Shown here piece by piece: positions 45,905 to 54,897 of a stretch of DNA of 64,000 bases (the stretch's first letter is position 1; each line of letters begins with the position of its first letter). The DNA is from CAJQQK01 sp963696075 (GTDB lineage Bacteria; Pseudomonadota; Alphaproteobacteria; Rhizobiales; Hyphomicrobiaceae). Location: contig CAVOJD010000002.1 of assembly GCA_963696075.1 (NCBI GenBank), positions 124,001 to 188,000 on the forward strand, given 5' to 3'. The notes below the pieces were generated by a model. The model was not told the DNA's origin. It did not search any database and saw only the letters and a list, made by a program, of their open reading frames with translations. A program made the translations under genes and the position numbers.

Positions 45905-47008
45905 TCACCCGGCCTCGGCCAGCGCCCCCGGCAGCGCCTCGGCGAACAGCGCAAGATCGTCCGCCCGCCCCGCACCGATCCTGATACACCGATTGAGCGG
46001 CGCAACCCCCGGCATCCGAACAAAGATATCGCGCGCCAGAAGCCCTTCCAGAACGCGCCGTGCAAAATCGCTGTCCCGTCCGCAATCCACCGTCACGAAA
46101 TTCGTCGCCGACGGCAGTGCCTGCAGCCCGCTTGCCGCCACGATCCGCGTAATCTCCTCACGCGCCGCCGCGATCTGTCCGACCGTCTCGCTGAGATACG
46201 CCTGGTCTTCCAGCGCCGCCTTCGCCCCCACCTGCGCGATCCTGTTGATGCCGTAATGATTGCGGATCTTTTCGAATTGGCGAATGACGCCCGCCTCACC
46301 GATACAGTAGCCAATGCGCGCGCCCGCCATGCCATAAGCCTTCGAGAACGTGCGAAACCGCAGCACAAACGGATTGTCGACATCAATGGCCGGTGCCGTG
46401 CCCTCAGGCGCGGTGTCGATATAGGCTTCATCCAGCGCCAGCATGGTGCCCGCGGGCAGATCGCGGATCAGCGCATCGATCTCCGCCGCCGACCACCACG
46501 ACCCCATCGGATTGTCGGGATTGGTGACGTAGACGAGGCGCGCCTTGTTCTCCCGCGCCGCATCAATCAGTCCGCCGAGATCTTCCCGGTCATCCCGGTA
46601 GGGCACCTTGATCAGTTCCCCTCCGCACGCGGCAACATGGAAGTTGAAGGTCGGATAGGCGCCATCCGACGTCACCACCCGGTCGCCCGGCGAAACGACA
46701 AGCCGATTGGCAAGCCCGAGCCCCCCGTCGATGCCTTCGATGATCACGACGTTTTGCGGCCTGATCCCATGAAACGCGGCAATTGCCTGGATCAGGTCAT
46801 GGTTGTCGGGATCGGAGTACTGCCACACCTCCCCTGCCGCCTTCGTCATGGCCGCCACCGCGGCCGGCGACGGGCCGAACACACTTTCGTTCGCCCCAAT
46901 CCGCGCACGAAACGCCCGCCCCCGTGCCCGTTGCATGGCCTCCGGCCCGACAAACGGCACCGTCTCCGGCAAGGCTTCGATAAGGGGCGTAAAGCGCGGC
47001 TTTGTCAT
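45905..47008 (-). CDS. HisC-like PLP aminotransferase
   Basis: 367 residues of the class I/II aminotransferase fold, histidinol-phosphate aminotransferase branch: IGANESVFGPSPAAVAAM, YSDPDNHDL, GIDGGLGLANRLV, VYVTNPDNPMGSWW, LDEAYID, RTFSKAYGMAGARIGYCIG (PLP Lys), and RIGAGRADD with the substrate Arg. No his genes nearby, so aromatic or broad amino-acid transamination is as likely as histidine synthesis. The ATG at 47008 begins at MTKPRFTPLIEALP; the frame upstream is not conserved. Confidence 0.88.
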   Translation of the reverse strand: MTKPRFTPLIEALPETVPFVGPEAMQRARGRAFRARIGANESVFGPSPAAVAAMTKAAGEVWQYSDPDNHDLIQAIAAFHGIRPQNVVIIEGIDGGLGLANRLVVSPGDRVVTSDGAYPTFNFHVAACGGELIKVPYRDDREDLGGLIDAARENKARLVYVTNPDNPMGSWWSAAEIDALIRDLPAGTMLALDEAYIDTAPEGTAPAIDVDNPFVLRFRTFSKAYGMAGARIGYCIGEAGVIRQFEKIRNHYGINRIAQVGAKAALEDQAYLSETVGQIAAAREEITRIVAASGLQALPSATNFVTVDCGRDSDFARRVLEGLLARDIFVRMPGVAPLNRCIRIGAGRADDLALFAEALPGALAEAG

Positions 47009-47129
47009 CACATCGGTCTCGGCAGCTGGCTCGTTTTCCAGCCGGCGATCAAATAGACAGCGCCCCCCGAGGGCAAGACTATTTTCACCCCAAAAGGGCC
47101 CAAAACCGCCGTCCACCGATGGCTGAGGT

Positions 47130-47573
47130 TCAGATCAGGCACAACTCCGCCAGATCACGCCGCATCTTCGGTGGCATCTTGGCGATGTCATCATCGGACG
47201 GCCCGCCGAGATCCGCCGGCGCATCGTCCGCATCCAGATATCGCCACCCCTGGAACGGGCGCCGCCGCGTCGAGCGCACCGGCACCAGTTCGGGGTCCAG
47301 CAGAATCAAACAGCACCGCGTGCCGTCCTCTTTCTGCCCCTCCTCGAAACCGATGATGCGCTGGCGTGCCTGGATGACGCCGCGGATCACCCAATAGAGC
47401 GACCCACCATCGAGCACATCCTTCTGGCGCTTCGGCACCATCCGCGTGGTGTGGAACAGGTAGCCGGACCGCCCCGTCCGGCGCTCGAGATCCGCCATCC
47501 GCTGGCCCTGCCACCGGGCAAGGTCATCCACGCTCTCCGTGCCGACCGAAAGTTTGACGATATGGACTGTCAT
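47130..47573 (-). CDS. DUF1489 family protein
   Basis: 147 residues. It shows the features of the alphaproteobacterial DUF1489 family: MTVHIVKLSVGTESVDDLARWQ, TRMVPKRQKDVLDGGSLYWVIRGVIQARQRIIGFE, LDPELVPVRSTRRRPFQGWRYL and the PPKMRRDLAEL end. Function unknown. It is widespread in alphaproteobacteria and supports the taxonomic call. The ATG at 47573 is the conserved start. Confidence 0.9.
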   Translation of the reverse strand: MTVHIVKLSVGTESVDDLARWQGQRMADLERRTGRSGYLFHTTRMVPKRQKDVLDGGSLYWVIRGVIQARQRIIGFEEGQKEDGTRCCLILLDPELVPVRSTRRRPFQGWRYLDADDAPADLGGPSDDDIAKMPPKMRRDLAELCLI

Positions 47574-47628
47574 GGCCCCAAAATGACCGAGAGTTGGCGG
47601 CAAATGCAACCAACCCGGCCCCCTTGCA

Positions 47629-48021
47629 TCAGGATTGTCCACCGCTGAGGCCGATTGCCTCGAGAAAGTCCGCAACCTTTTCCGGTGGCCGGCCGAGGCA
47701 CACAGCCTTTCCTTTGGCGACGATCGGACGCTCGATCAGGATCGGATGGGACACCATCGCCGCGATCAGGGCGTCATCATCAAGGCCCGCATCATCAAGC
47801 CCCAATTCGCGATAGGCAGCCTCTTTGCGTCGCATCAATTCGCGCGGACTGCCAAGCCCCAGCCCCTTGATCAATTCAGCCAGTCGCGCCGCATCCGGCG
47901 GATCTTCCAGATACCGCACGACATCATGCTCGACCCCCGCCGCCTCAATCAGCGCCAGCGCCTCGCGGGACTTGCTGCACCGCGGATTATGAAAGATCTC
48001 AAGCCGTCCGGATCCCGCCAT
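47629..48021 (-). CDS. arsC: ArsC-family arsenate reductase / Spx-like
   Basis: 130 residues, thioredoxin fold. Starts IFHNPRCSKSREAL with the active cysteine (Cys15), followed by LEDPPDAARLAELIKGLGL, RRKEAAYRELGL and HPILIERPIV with the invariant Arg. Glutaredoxin-dependent ArsC reduces arsenate to arsenite; the YfgD/Spx-like relatives share the fold. No arsR or arsB efflux gene nearby, so arsenic resistance is not assured. The ATG at 48021 matches the conserved start. Confidence 0.85.
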   Translation of the reverse strand: MAGSGRLEIFHNPRCSKSREALALIEAAGVEHDVVRYLEDPPDAARLAELIKGLGLGSPRELMRRKEAAYRELGLDDAGLDDDALIAAMVSHPILIERPIVAKGKAVCLGRPPEKVADFLEAIGLSGGQS

Positions 48022-48072
48022 CGCAGCCTCTCCCACATAGCGCCGACGCGCTCCCGTGCCGCCCGCCACCAG

Positions 48073-48495
48073 TCACTTCGCCACACACGTCCCATAGTAC
48101 TGCGAGACGAACGGCTGCCCGAAAAACCCGAAATGGCGCGAATGCACCGCCGGCATCGGCCCCGCCGCCTCCGCCGCCTCGTAAATCGTCGTCACGTTCA
48201 AAAAGCCCTCCGTGACAACTTCGAGATAGTGGTTCGCCCCAATCGCCCGCACAATCTTGAGCCCGCCCTTGCCCTGCTGCGTCTCAAGTGATGCAGTCTG
48301 CTGGTTGAGATCAACATCGACGATCCGAAACGACAGGCTCTCGACCTTCTCGTCCTTGAAGCCACCCTTCTCGAACGACTTCACGACCGCGCTTGTAAAC
48401 GTGCACGTCAACGCCGGCTCGCTCGCCCGCACGCCGATCGATCCGGCAAATAACGCGCAGAGAAAAACCAGTCCCGCTGAAACGAAAGCTCGCAT
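48073..48495 (-). CDS. Small secreted protein of unknown function
   Basis: 140 residues. Signal peptide (MRAFVSAGLVFLCALFAGSIGVRAS), then a beta-rich domain (TCTFTSAVVKSFEKGGF, LSFRIVDVDLNQQTASLET, VRAIGANHYLEVVTEGFLNVTTIYEA) with two cysteines that may pair. No family recognised. ATG at 48495 is set by the signal peptide. Sits between the arsC-like gene and the rhodanese, same strand. Confidence 0.65.
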   Translation of the reverse strand: MRAFVSAGLVFLCALFAGSIGVRASEPALTCTFTSAVVKSFEKGGFKDEKVESLSFRIVDVDLNQQTASLETQQGKGGLKIVRAIGANHYLEVVTEGFLNVTTIYEAAEAAGPMPAVHSRHFGFFGQPFVSQYYGTCVAK

Positions 48496-48565
48496 CTGCC
48501 ACCACTCCAAAGTCGGCGCCGCGTCCTGCTGCCGCGCGCCACGCTCAGTCTTCAGGGTCAACGCC

Positions 48566-48985
48566 TCAGCCTTTCGACGCCATCGGCGCATCACTCGCAA
48601 CAATCTCACCGCCAGCCTTCTTCCACGCCCCAAATCCGCCGATCATATGCGCGACCGGCTTCAATCCCATGTCCTGCGCCTGCTTCGCCGCCAACGCCGA
48701 GCGCAAGCCACCCGCACAGAAAAAAACGAACTCCTTGTCCTGCGCGAATACATCCTTGTGGTAGGGGCTTTCCGGGCTGATCCAGAATTCGAGCATCCCC
48801 CGCGGACAATGAAACGCCCCCGGCATGCGCCCATCCCGCGTCAGCTCGCGCGGATCGCGGATGTCGACCAGCACCACGCCATCGTCGCCAGCCTTCGCCT
48901 TGACGTCCTCGACGGTATATTCCGTGATCTCCGCCTTCGCCTGCTTAACAAGCGTTTCAGCCGTCAGCGTGATAGTCTGCCCCAT
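48566..48985 (-). CDS. Rhodanese-like domain protein
   Basis: 139 residues, one rhodanese domain: VVLVDIRDPRELTRDGRMPGAFHCPRGMLEFWI and the active loop FFCAGGLRSALAAKQAQDMG with the persulfide-carrying Cys, then VAHMIGGFGAWKKAGG. Single-domain rhodaneses transfer sulfur between small acceptors and proteins. The ATG at 48985 (MGQTITLT) is preferred; an earlier start at 49015 would add ten residues. Cytoplasmic. Confidence 0.9.
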   Translation of the reverse strand: MGQTITLTAETLVKQAKAEITEYTVEDVKAKAGDDGVVLVDIRDPRELTRDGRMPGAFHCPRGMLEFWISPESPYHKDVFAQDKEFVFFCAGGLRSALAAKQAQDMGLKPVAHMIGGFGAWKKAGGEIVASDAPMASKG

Positions 48986-49045
48986 CTCGGATTTCCTCAC
49001 AGTTCGTTGCGACAACTACCGACATTATAGATCAGTTTCAGCTCC

Positions 49046-49940
49046 CTAGCTCTCCTTTTTGAGGGCGCCGCCGCCAGCCGTCCCGGCGCCTCCGGGCCCC
49101 GTCCCTGGTCCCGGCCAAAGCTCATCCGTCCGCCCGCTCAGGAAATAAGCAAGCAACCCGACCCACTCCTTGAACGCGAGATCGGTCTGCTCCACCCCCT
49201 CATGCATCCAGAAATAGGGATCGAAAAGATCACCGCCCCCGCGCGTGCGATAGTCGACCGGAACGGGATAGAGCGTGCGCCCGTTGCCATCGAACCCGGC
49301 CTTGCGGAACACCCCCACCGCCCGCGGCATGTGCGCCGCCGACGTAATCAGCGCGAAGCGGCACGGACACTTTGCCCCCTCCCGCTCGATCACCTCACGC
49401 ACGAACGCCGCATTCTCCCAGGTATTGCGCGAGCGCCCCTCCACGATAATTCGTCCGGGCTCAATGCCGGCCGCCTCAAGATAGCCCGCAACCGATTGCG
49501 TCGCCGAGACCGGCGTACCGATCAACCATCCATAGCCGCCGGTAAAGACCACCTTCGCCGCCGGATATCGCCGCGCCAGCGTGACCGCCTCCAGCAACCG
49601 TTCCGCCGCAGCATTGGTCGACATCTGCCCGCGCGCCTGCCCGATCGCAGCCTTCTCAAATCCACCAAGAAAAATAATGTGCGTCAGGCCCAGCCTCGTC
49701 GGGCAGGACGGCGCCGGCAAAGCGCTCTTCAAGCGGCAGCGTCAGCCACTTGCCAACCGGCGAGAACCCGATCACCAGGAGCGCCAGGAACCCGCCAACC
49801 AGCAGTCGCCCACCGGCCCGCCGCCAGCGCTGGAACCGCCCCAGCAAGAGCCCGCCCCCCATCAACAGCAGGCACAGGTTAGAGGGCGCAATCAGCGCGA
49901 AGACCAGCTTCGAGAAAACGAAAAACACCGCGTCCCGCAC
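49046..49940 (-). pseudogene. YdcF/ElyC-family (DUF218) membrane protein split by a +1 frameshift
   Basis: The first frame (49940 down to about 49695) encodes two membrane helices (FVFSKLVFALIAPSNLCLLLMG and GGRLLVGGFLALLVIGFSPVG) and reaches LPLEERF…LPDEAG. The second frame continues with THIIFLGGFEKAAIG, VVFTGGYGWLIGTP, IIVEGRSRNTWENAAFV, ALITSAAHMPRAVGVF, the hallmarks of DUF218. One extra base in GCTGGGCCTGAC (49690s) breaks the frame. Joined length about 297 residues, normal for ElyC-like proteins that support envelope polymer synthesis. Either a recent insertion or a sequence error. Confidence 0.82.
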
Positions 49941-50040
49941 CCCTGTCTCAACCGTTCAGCAGCCGGACGGCCGGCCAGCCCGCCACCCGCGCGGCGAGCC
50001 GGTTCTTGTCAACGCGGGCCCGTCACACGGACCGGACGCC

Positions 50041-51234
50041 TTACATCCGCTCAAGTGCAACAGCCGTCGCCTCGCCGCCCCCGATGCACAGCGACGCAAC
50101 GCCCCTCTTCTGGTCATACTTTTCCATCGCCGTAATAAGGCTCAGGATGATCCGCGTACCCGACGCCCCGACCGGATGTCCGAGCGCACAGGCCCCGCCA
50201 TGCACGTTGACCTTGTCGTGCGGCAGGTCGAGATCACGCATCGCCGCCATCGTCACGACCGCGAACGCCTCATTGATCTCATAAAGACCGACGTCTCCCG
50301 CCGACCAGCCGATCTTCTCGAAAAGCGACTGCATCGCCCCGATCGGTGCCGTCGTGAACCACCGCGGCTCGCGCGCATGGCTGGCTGTGCCGACGATCTT
50401 GGCAAGCGGCGTCAATCCGCGCCGCTCCGCCTCACTCGCCCGCATCATGATCACCGCCGCCGCCCCATCCGAGATCGAGCTCGAATTGGCCGCCGTCACC
50501 GTCCCATCCTTGGAGAATGCCGGCCGCAGCGTCGGGATCTTGTCCGGGTTGGCCGTGAACGGCTGCTCGTCACGCTCGACCACGGTGTCCCCTTTGCGCG
50601 ACGACACCGTCACCGCCACCATTTCGCCGGCGAACGTGCCATCCTCATTGGCCCGCTTCGCCCGCGCCAGGCTTTCGATCGCGTAGTTGTCCTGCGCCTC
50701 ACGCGTGAACTGATAGTGCTGCGCGGTATCTTCCGCGTAGGTCCCCATCAGCCGGCCCTTGTCATAGGCATCCTCGAGACCGTCGAGAAACATGTGATCG
50801 TAGACTTGGGTATGCCCGAGGCGCTGGCCAGAGCGCATCTTGGGCAGGATGTGCGGCGTGTTCGTCATGCTCTCCATGCCGCCCGCAACGATTACGTCAT
50901 CGGCCCGTGCATGCAGCGCGTCATACGCCATCATCACCGTCTTCATGCCCGATCCGCACATCTTGTTCACCGTCGTGCACGGCACTGAATCAGGCATGCC
51001 CGCGCCGAACGCCGCCTGCCTGGCCGGCGCCTGCCCCTGCCCCGCCGGCAGCACGCAGCCCATCAGCACATCATCGACATCCTCGCCCGCAACCTTCGCC
51101 TTCTCGAGCGCCGCCTTCACCGCAACCGCCCCCAGCGACGGCGCCGGCATCGACTGCAACGAACCTTGAAAACTACCCATGGGCGTGCGTGCGCCCGAGA
51201 CGATCACGATCGGATCCGTTTTGGTATCGCTCAT
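50041..51234 (-). CDS. Acetyl-CoA C-acetyltransferase (thiolase)
   Basis: 397 residues. Condenses or cleaves acetoacetyl-CoA. Active residues: acylated Cys in TVNKMCGSGMKTV, His in NEAFAVVTM-proximal VHGGACALGHPVGASGTR, and the second Cys in SLCIGGGEATAVALER. Biosynthetic (PhaA/AtoB) type. With phaC elsewhere in the window it could feed PHB, but phaB is not here and it may equally serve leucine or acetoacetate breakdown beside isovaleryl-CoA dehydrogenase. The ATG at 51234 is the conserved start (MSDTKTDPIVIVSGARTP) with AGAGG upstream. Confidence 0.95.
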   Translation of the reverse strand: MSDTKTDPIVIVSGARTPMGSFQGSLQSMPAPSLGAVAVKAALEKAKVAGEDVDDVLMGCVLPAGQGQAPARQAAFGAGMPDSVPCTTVNKMCGSGMKTVMMAYDALHARADDVIVAGGMESMTNTPHILPKMRSGQRLGHTQVYDHMFLDGLEDAYDKGRLMGTYAEDTAQHYQFTREAQDNYAIESLARAKRANEDGTFAGEMVAVTVSSRKGDTVVERDEQPFTANPDKIPTLRPAFSKDGTVTAANSSSISDGAAAVIMMRASEAERRGLTPLAKIVGTASHAREPRWFTTAPIGAMQSLFEKIGWSAGDVGLYEINEAFAVVTMAAMRDLDLPHDKVNVHGGACALGHPVGASGTRIILSLITAMEKYDQKRGVASLCIGGGEATAVALERM

Positions 51235-51335
51235 TCCTGAACCTCTTTCGTCAAATCCTGAACCATGTGCACAACGCGTTTCAGCCGGCCGCCAGCGTTG
51301 CCCTTCCAAGCCCCGCGGCCCATCCCGGAAATCCG

Positions 51336-51731
51336 TTAGCGACCTTTCGTCGGCTCTCTCCCACCCTTTCGCCTGGCGCGGCGCTCCTTGAGTTCCCGCT
51401 CCTTGCGATCAAGCGGCGTCTCGAGGTCGTGGTGATTGGCAATACTGTCGATATGGCCTTGGTCATAGCTGCGATCATAAAGATCTGCGGCGCGCTCTTC
51501 GACCCAGGCATCGTCGACGATCGAGGCTTTGTAGATGAGAAAGTGCAGCGTGAACAACGCCCCTGTGATCAACAGCGGCCAGATCCCCCACCACGGCGGC
51601 CCCATCCAGACATTGATCGCCGTGATGACCACATTGAGCGCGATGAACGCTGCCCGGTGCCAGCCATACGTGCGCTGCGCCCAGGCCGTGAACTGAGCGA
51701 TGAGGCTGCCCCGTTGATCTTCGCCCATCAT
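51336..51731 (-). CDS. 2TM-domain membrane protein
   Basis: 131 residues. Two helices (FIALNVVITAINVWMGPPWWGIWPLLITGALFTLHFLIY) in the 2TM-domain arrangement with the short PPWW turn, then a charged cytoplasmic tail ending in an Arg/Lys-rich stretch. 2TM domains occur in small proteins often near sensor kinases; function here unknown. Two adjacent ATGs (51731/51728). Confidence 0.7.
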   Translation of the reverse strand: MMGEDQRGSLIAQFTAWAQRTYGWHRAAFIALNVVITAINVWMGPPWWGIWPLLITGALFTLHFLIYKASIVDDAWVEERAADLYDRSYDQGHIDSIANHHDLETPLDRKERELKERRARRKGGREPTKGR

Positions 51732-51792
51732 GACACGTGAACCACCTCGCATGCGCCATTGCCGTCCCGAACGCAACGCGCGCCGGGCACTC

Positions 51793-52311
51793 CTACTTCT
51801 CGTCCTTGTCGAAGGTCATGTAGTCGGGATGGCGCCGCCGCGGCTTCGCCTTGGGCCCATCCGGCGGATCGATCATGGACGGATAGGCCGCCGCGAGCCG
51901 CACCAGCCGCCACGCATAAAGCGACCAGAGCACCACCATCCCCAGCACCAGATAGCGGTCATACCCGGAAAGCGGACCCGGGAAGCCGAAGACGGCAAAG
52001 TACAGCAGCAATGCAATCGGGAAGGTTGCAGCAAACGTGCCCGCGATCTGGTTCTTGTTCCAGGCAAAAAGCGCCGTCGCCCAACCGATCGCCAACGCAT
52101 AGAACGCAACCAGCGGCACATCACCATGCGGCAGACGCCCCGATAGCGCGGCGAGGCCGCCGAGCACCGCAACCGGCACCGCCAGCAACGCATAATACAG
52201 CACTTCATAATGCGCCTGCGTCCGGGTCAGCTTCGCAACCGCAATGAACTGCGGCGTGCGCGCTTCGTCGAACACGTAGCGCTTGAACATGCTTACCCAG
52301 TCGAGGGCCAT
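51793..52311 (-). CDS. Membrane protein of unknown function next to TRAP genes
   Basis: 172 residues with about five hydrophobic segments (VLYYALLAVPVAVLGGLAAL, PLVAFYALAIGWATALFAW, TFAATFPIALLLYFAVFGF, YLVLGMVVLWSLYAWRLV). The C-terminus is charged (PKAKPRRRHPDYMTFDKDEK). ATG 52311 has GGAG eight bases upstream; a further ATG at 52290 (MFKRYVFDEARTP) is possible. It lies 117 bases downstream of dctQ, same strand; no established TRAP component looks like this. Confidence 0.6.
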   Translation of the reverse strand: MALDWVSMFKRYVFDEARTPQFIAVAKLTRTQAHYEVLYYALLAVPVAVLGGLAALSGRLPHGDVPLVAFYALAIGWATALFAWNKNQIAGTFAATFPIALLLYFAVFGFPGPLSGYDRYLVLGMVVLWSLYAWRLVRLAAAYPSMIDPPDGPKAKPRRRHPDYMTFDKDEK

Positions 52312-52428
52312 CGCGTCGCTCCAATAGACAAGGCGGGCTGCATACGCCGCCCGCCTCGCATCATCAATTAAGAGCTTCCGTCGCGCCGCCGGCATCGAGA
52401 ACCCGCGCCGGCGCAACCTCACTGAAGC

Positions 52429-53187
52429 CTAGGGCGACTTTGCAATACTTGGCGGCAAAGGGATGGTCGGTTCAGCGTCATCAAGCTCGATGCGCTTCTT
52501 ACCTTCGATCATCGTGCCTTCTTCTTCCGGCCACTCGAGGTTCATCAGGTCGAATCGCTTGTTGGGATCATCGAACAGCGCCATCCAGGACTGCAACCAG
52601 GATGCGAGCCCCGCAAGCAACACCAGAACCAGCCCGACAACGAGAACCGTTTTGATAATCCATCGGTGGGTCAGGCCAACCGTCGATGCCGAAATCTCAT
52701 TCTGCTCGAATGACGTAATCGCATAATCGGCCGCGAAGTAGATCAGAACGGCCGTGAACGGGATCAGGAACACCGTAACCCCAAGCAGCTCGATCCAGGC
52801 CTTCTTGCGAAAGCTCAGCGTTTCACGCACCAGATCGACCCGCACGTGGGTATTCCAGATATAGCCGTATGCGAGCACCAACGCGAACAGGCCAGTATGG
52901 AAATGCCATTGCAGCTCCTGCAACAGCGTCGATCCGAAGTACGGACTGACGTTATTCACGAGCCAATACTGGAGCCCGAACAACAGCTCGTCGTTTTCAC
53001 CACGAACCTGGATCTTGCGCGCAATCACGTCCCAGCAGGTAATCAACACCACCGGCAGGATCAGCCACGACGCCCACCGCCCCATCCGATCGACGAACCC
53101 GCGGAGCGCTTCGGCAACCCGCAACATCGTCGGCAAATTAGTTTCAGTGTAGCGCTCGACTTCCTCGTCGGCCATTTGCTCCGACAT
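52429..53187 (-). CDS. dctQ: TRAP transporter small permease (DctQ)
   Basis: 252 residues, four membrane helices (ASWLILPVVLITCWDVIARK, LQWHFHTGLFALVLAYGYIW, IELLGVTVFLIPFTAVLIYF, WIIKTVLVVGLVLVLLAGLASWLQ). TRAP systems bring in carboxylates with a sodium gradient; DctQ scaffolds DctM. Longer than a minimal DctQ because of charged termini, as in the TakQ subgroup. Here it follows dctM rather than preceding it. Confidence 0.88.
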   Translation of the reverse strand: MSEQMADEEVERYTETNLPTMLRVAEALRGFVDRMGRWASWLILPVVLITCWDVIARKIQVRGENDELLFGLQYWLVNNVSPYFGSTLLQELQWHFHTGLFALVLAYGYIWNTHVRVDLVRETLSFRKKAWIELLGVTVFLIPFTAVLIYFAADYAITSFEQNEISASTVGLTHRWIIKTVLVVGLVLVLLAGLASWLQSWMALFDDPNKRFDLMNLEWPEEEGTMIEGKKRIELDDAEPTIPLPPSIAKSP

Positions 53188-53246
53188 CTTTCAATTCTCC
53201 ATTTCCTTGTCCACGCCTCAGACCAACCCGGGCAGGCGCACCAAAA

Positions 53247-54743
53247 TCAGTGCACCAACCACAGGGCCAGCTTCGGGTAAGCCATGACGAGAGCCAGCGC
53301 CGTGAGCTGCAGGATCACGAACGGAATGATACCCGTATAGACGCTCTGGATCTTGATCTCTTTCGGCGCGATGCCCTTGAGATAGAACAGCGCGAACCCG
53401 AACGGTGGCGTCAGGAACGATGTCTGCAGGTTGATCGCCATCAGCACGGTGAACCAGACCAGCACGTCTTCCTTGGGCACGTGATCACCAAAATCGAGCC
53501 CGGCCACCATCGGTGCGAACACCGGAAGCACGATCAGCGTGATCTCGATCCAGTCGAGGAAGAAGCCGAGGACGAACGCAATCCCCATCAGCAGGAACAG
53601 GAAGCCCCAGGAGTCGAGCCCCGCGCTGTGGATCAAGTGCTCCACAATGTCATCACCGCCAAGCGACCGGTAGACGTAGGCAAAGCACGTTGCACTGACG
53701 ATGATGAAAAAGATCATCGCAATCGTGCGCGCAGAAGCCAGACACACGCTCTCCATCACACCGTAGTTCAACCGGCCGAGCATCAAAGCCAGCACCATCG
53801 CACCGAACGCGCCGACAGAGCCCGCCTCACTCGGCGTTGCAAAGCCCATCAGAATGGACCCCTTGATCAGCGTGATCAGGAACACGGGCGGGAAAAAGCT
53901 CTTGAGCAGCAGCGGCAGCATCTCGCCTTTCGGCACCGTGAGCTGTTCAGGGTCAAGCGGCGGCGCCAGCGACGGCTTGATGGCCGAAATCGTCACAACG
54001 AAGATCAGGTAGAGAAGGGACAGCCCCAGGCCCGGTACGATTGCGGCCATGAACACATCACCGACCGAAATGGCGAGCAGGTCGGCCATGATGATCAGCA
54101 TGATGCTCGGCGGAATAAGAATGCCGAGCGTCCCCGACGCCGCAATCACGCCACACGATAGCGCGTGGCTATATCCTTGCCGCATCATCGTTGGCAGCGC
54201 GAGCGCCGTCATCATCGTCACCGAAGCGCCGATGATCCCGGTCATGGCCGCCAGAACGGTGCCCATGATCGTAACCGCCAGCGCCAAAGCACCCGGAACG
54301 CGCTTGAGCAGCACCTGCACACAATAAAGCAGGTCGTTCGCAATCCCTGAGCGTTCCATCATCACGCCCATGAACACGAACGCGGGCACCGCGACGAGTA
54401 CGAGGTTTTCGGCAGCCCCACCCCAGATCCGCGGCAGGAAGTTGAAGAACTCGATGAGCCGGAAGGAGTCCATGAAATAGCCGAGCAGGCCGAATGCAAT
54501 CGCAAGCCCACCGAGGATGAATGCCACCGGAAAGCCCGTGAACAAGAGGCAAGCCAGCGACAGGAACATGAAGATCGGCAGAAATTCCTGGATCTTGTAG
54601 AAGAGTTCTTCCTTGGCCTCGCCATCAAGTGACGAGACATAAAGAACAAAGGCCGCGATTGCCGCCAGCACGATCACTGAAATGATCGTACCGACCCATC
54701 CCCGACCCGCAGCCTCTTCAGGCGCGCGTTGCAAGTCAGCCAT
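53247..54743 (-). CDS. dctM: TRAP transporter large permease (DctM)
   Basis: 498 residues with about 13 hydrophobic segments. DctM carries the transport path. Typical stretches: FTGFPVAFILGGLAIAFG, LVAVPAFVFMGVMMERSGIANDLLYCV, MTGIIGASVTMMTALALPTMMRQGYSHALSCGVIAASGTLGILIPPSIMLIIMADL, FLGFFLDWIEITLIVLPVFAPMV and TSFLTPPFGFALFYLKGIAP. First of the permease genes, 60 bases before dctQ and 154 after the nearer dctP. Confidence 0.93.
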   Translation of the reverse strand: MADLQRAPEEAAGRGWVGTIISVIVLAAIAAFVLYVSSLDGEAKEELFYKIQEFLPIFMFLSLACLLFTGFPVAFILGGLAIAFGLLGYFMDSFRLIEFFNFLPRIWGGAAENLVLVAVPAFVFMGVMMERSGIANDLLYCVQVLLKRVPGALALAVTIMGTVLAAMTGIIGASVTMMTALALPTMMRQGYSHALSCGVIAASGTLGILIPPSIMLIIMADLLAISVGDVFMAAIVPGLGLSLLYLIFVVTISAIKPSLAPPLDPEQLTVPKGEMLPLLLKSFFPPVFLITLIKGSILMGFATPSEAGSVGAFGAMVLALMLGRLNYGVMESVCLASARTIAMIFFIIVSATCFAYVYRSLGGDDIVEHLIHSAGLDSWGFLFLLMGIAFVLGFFLDWIEITLIVLPVFAPMVAGLDFGDHVPKEDVLVWFTVLMAINLQTSFLTPPFGFALFYLKGIAPKEIKIQSVYTGIIPFVILQLTALALVMAYPKLALWLVH

Positions 54744-54851
54744 CTTATTGGAAACCTTTAAGCTTACGGTTTGTTTGCATTGCCACGAGCGCCCCAGCTC
54801 TCAGTCTCAATGCGGCTTATTGTTGGTTTTTCTGACAGTCGTGAAACGGTA

Positions 54852-54885
54852 GGAGAGGAGTTTCGCACGTTTGAAACTCCCCTCC
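54852..54885 (-). terminator. Stem-loop between dctP and dctM
   Basis: Arms GGAG-A-GGAGTTTC and GAAACTCC-C-CTCC (8 bp plus 4 bp across one mismatch; loop GCACGTTT), 12 bases after the dctP stop on the minus strand. Such hairpins between binding-protein and permease genes favour more binding protein than permease by partial termination or RNA protection; no T-run is present. Confidence 0.55.
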
Positions 54886-54897
54886 ATTTTCTGGAAC

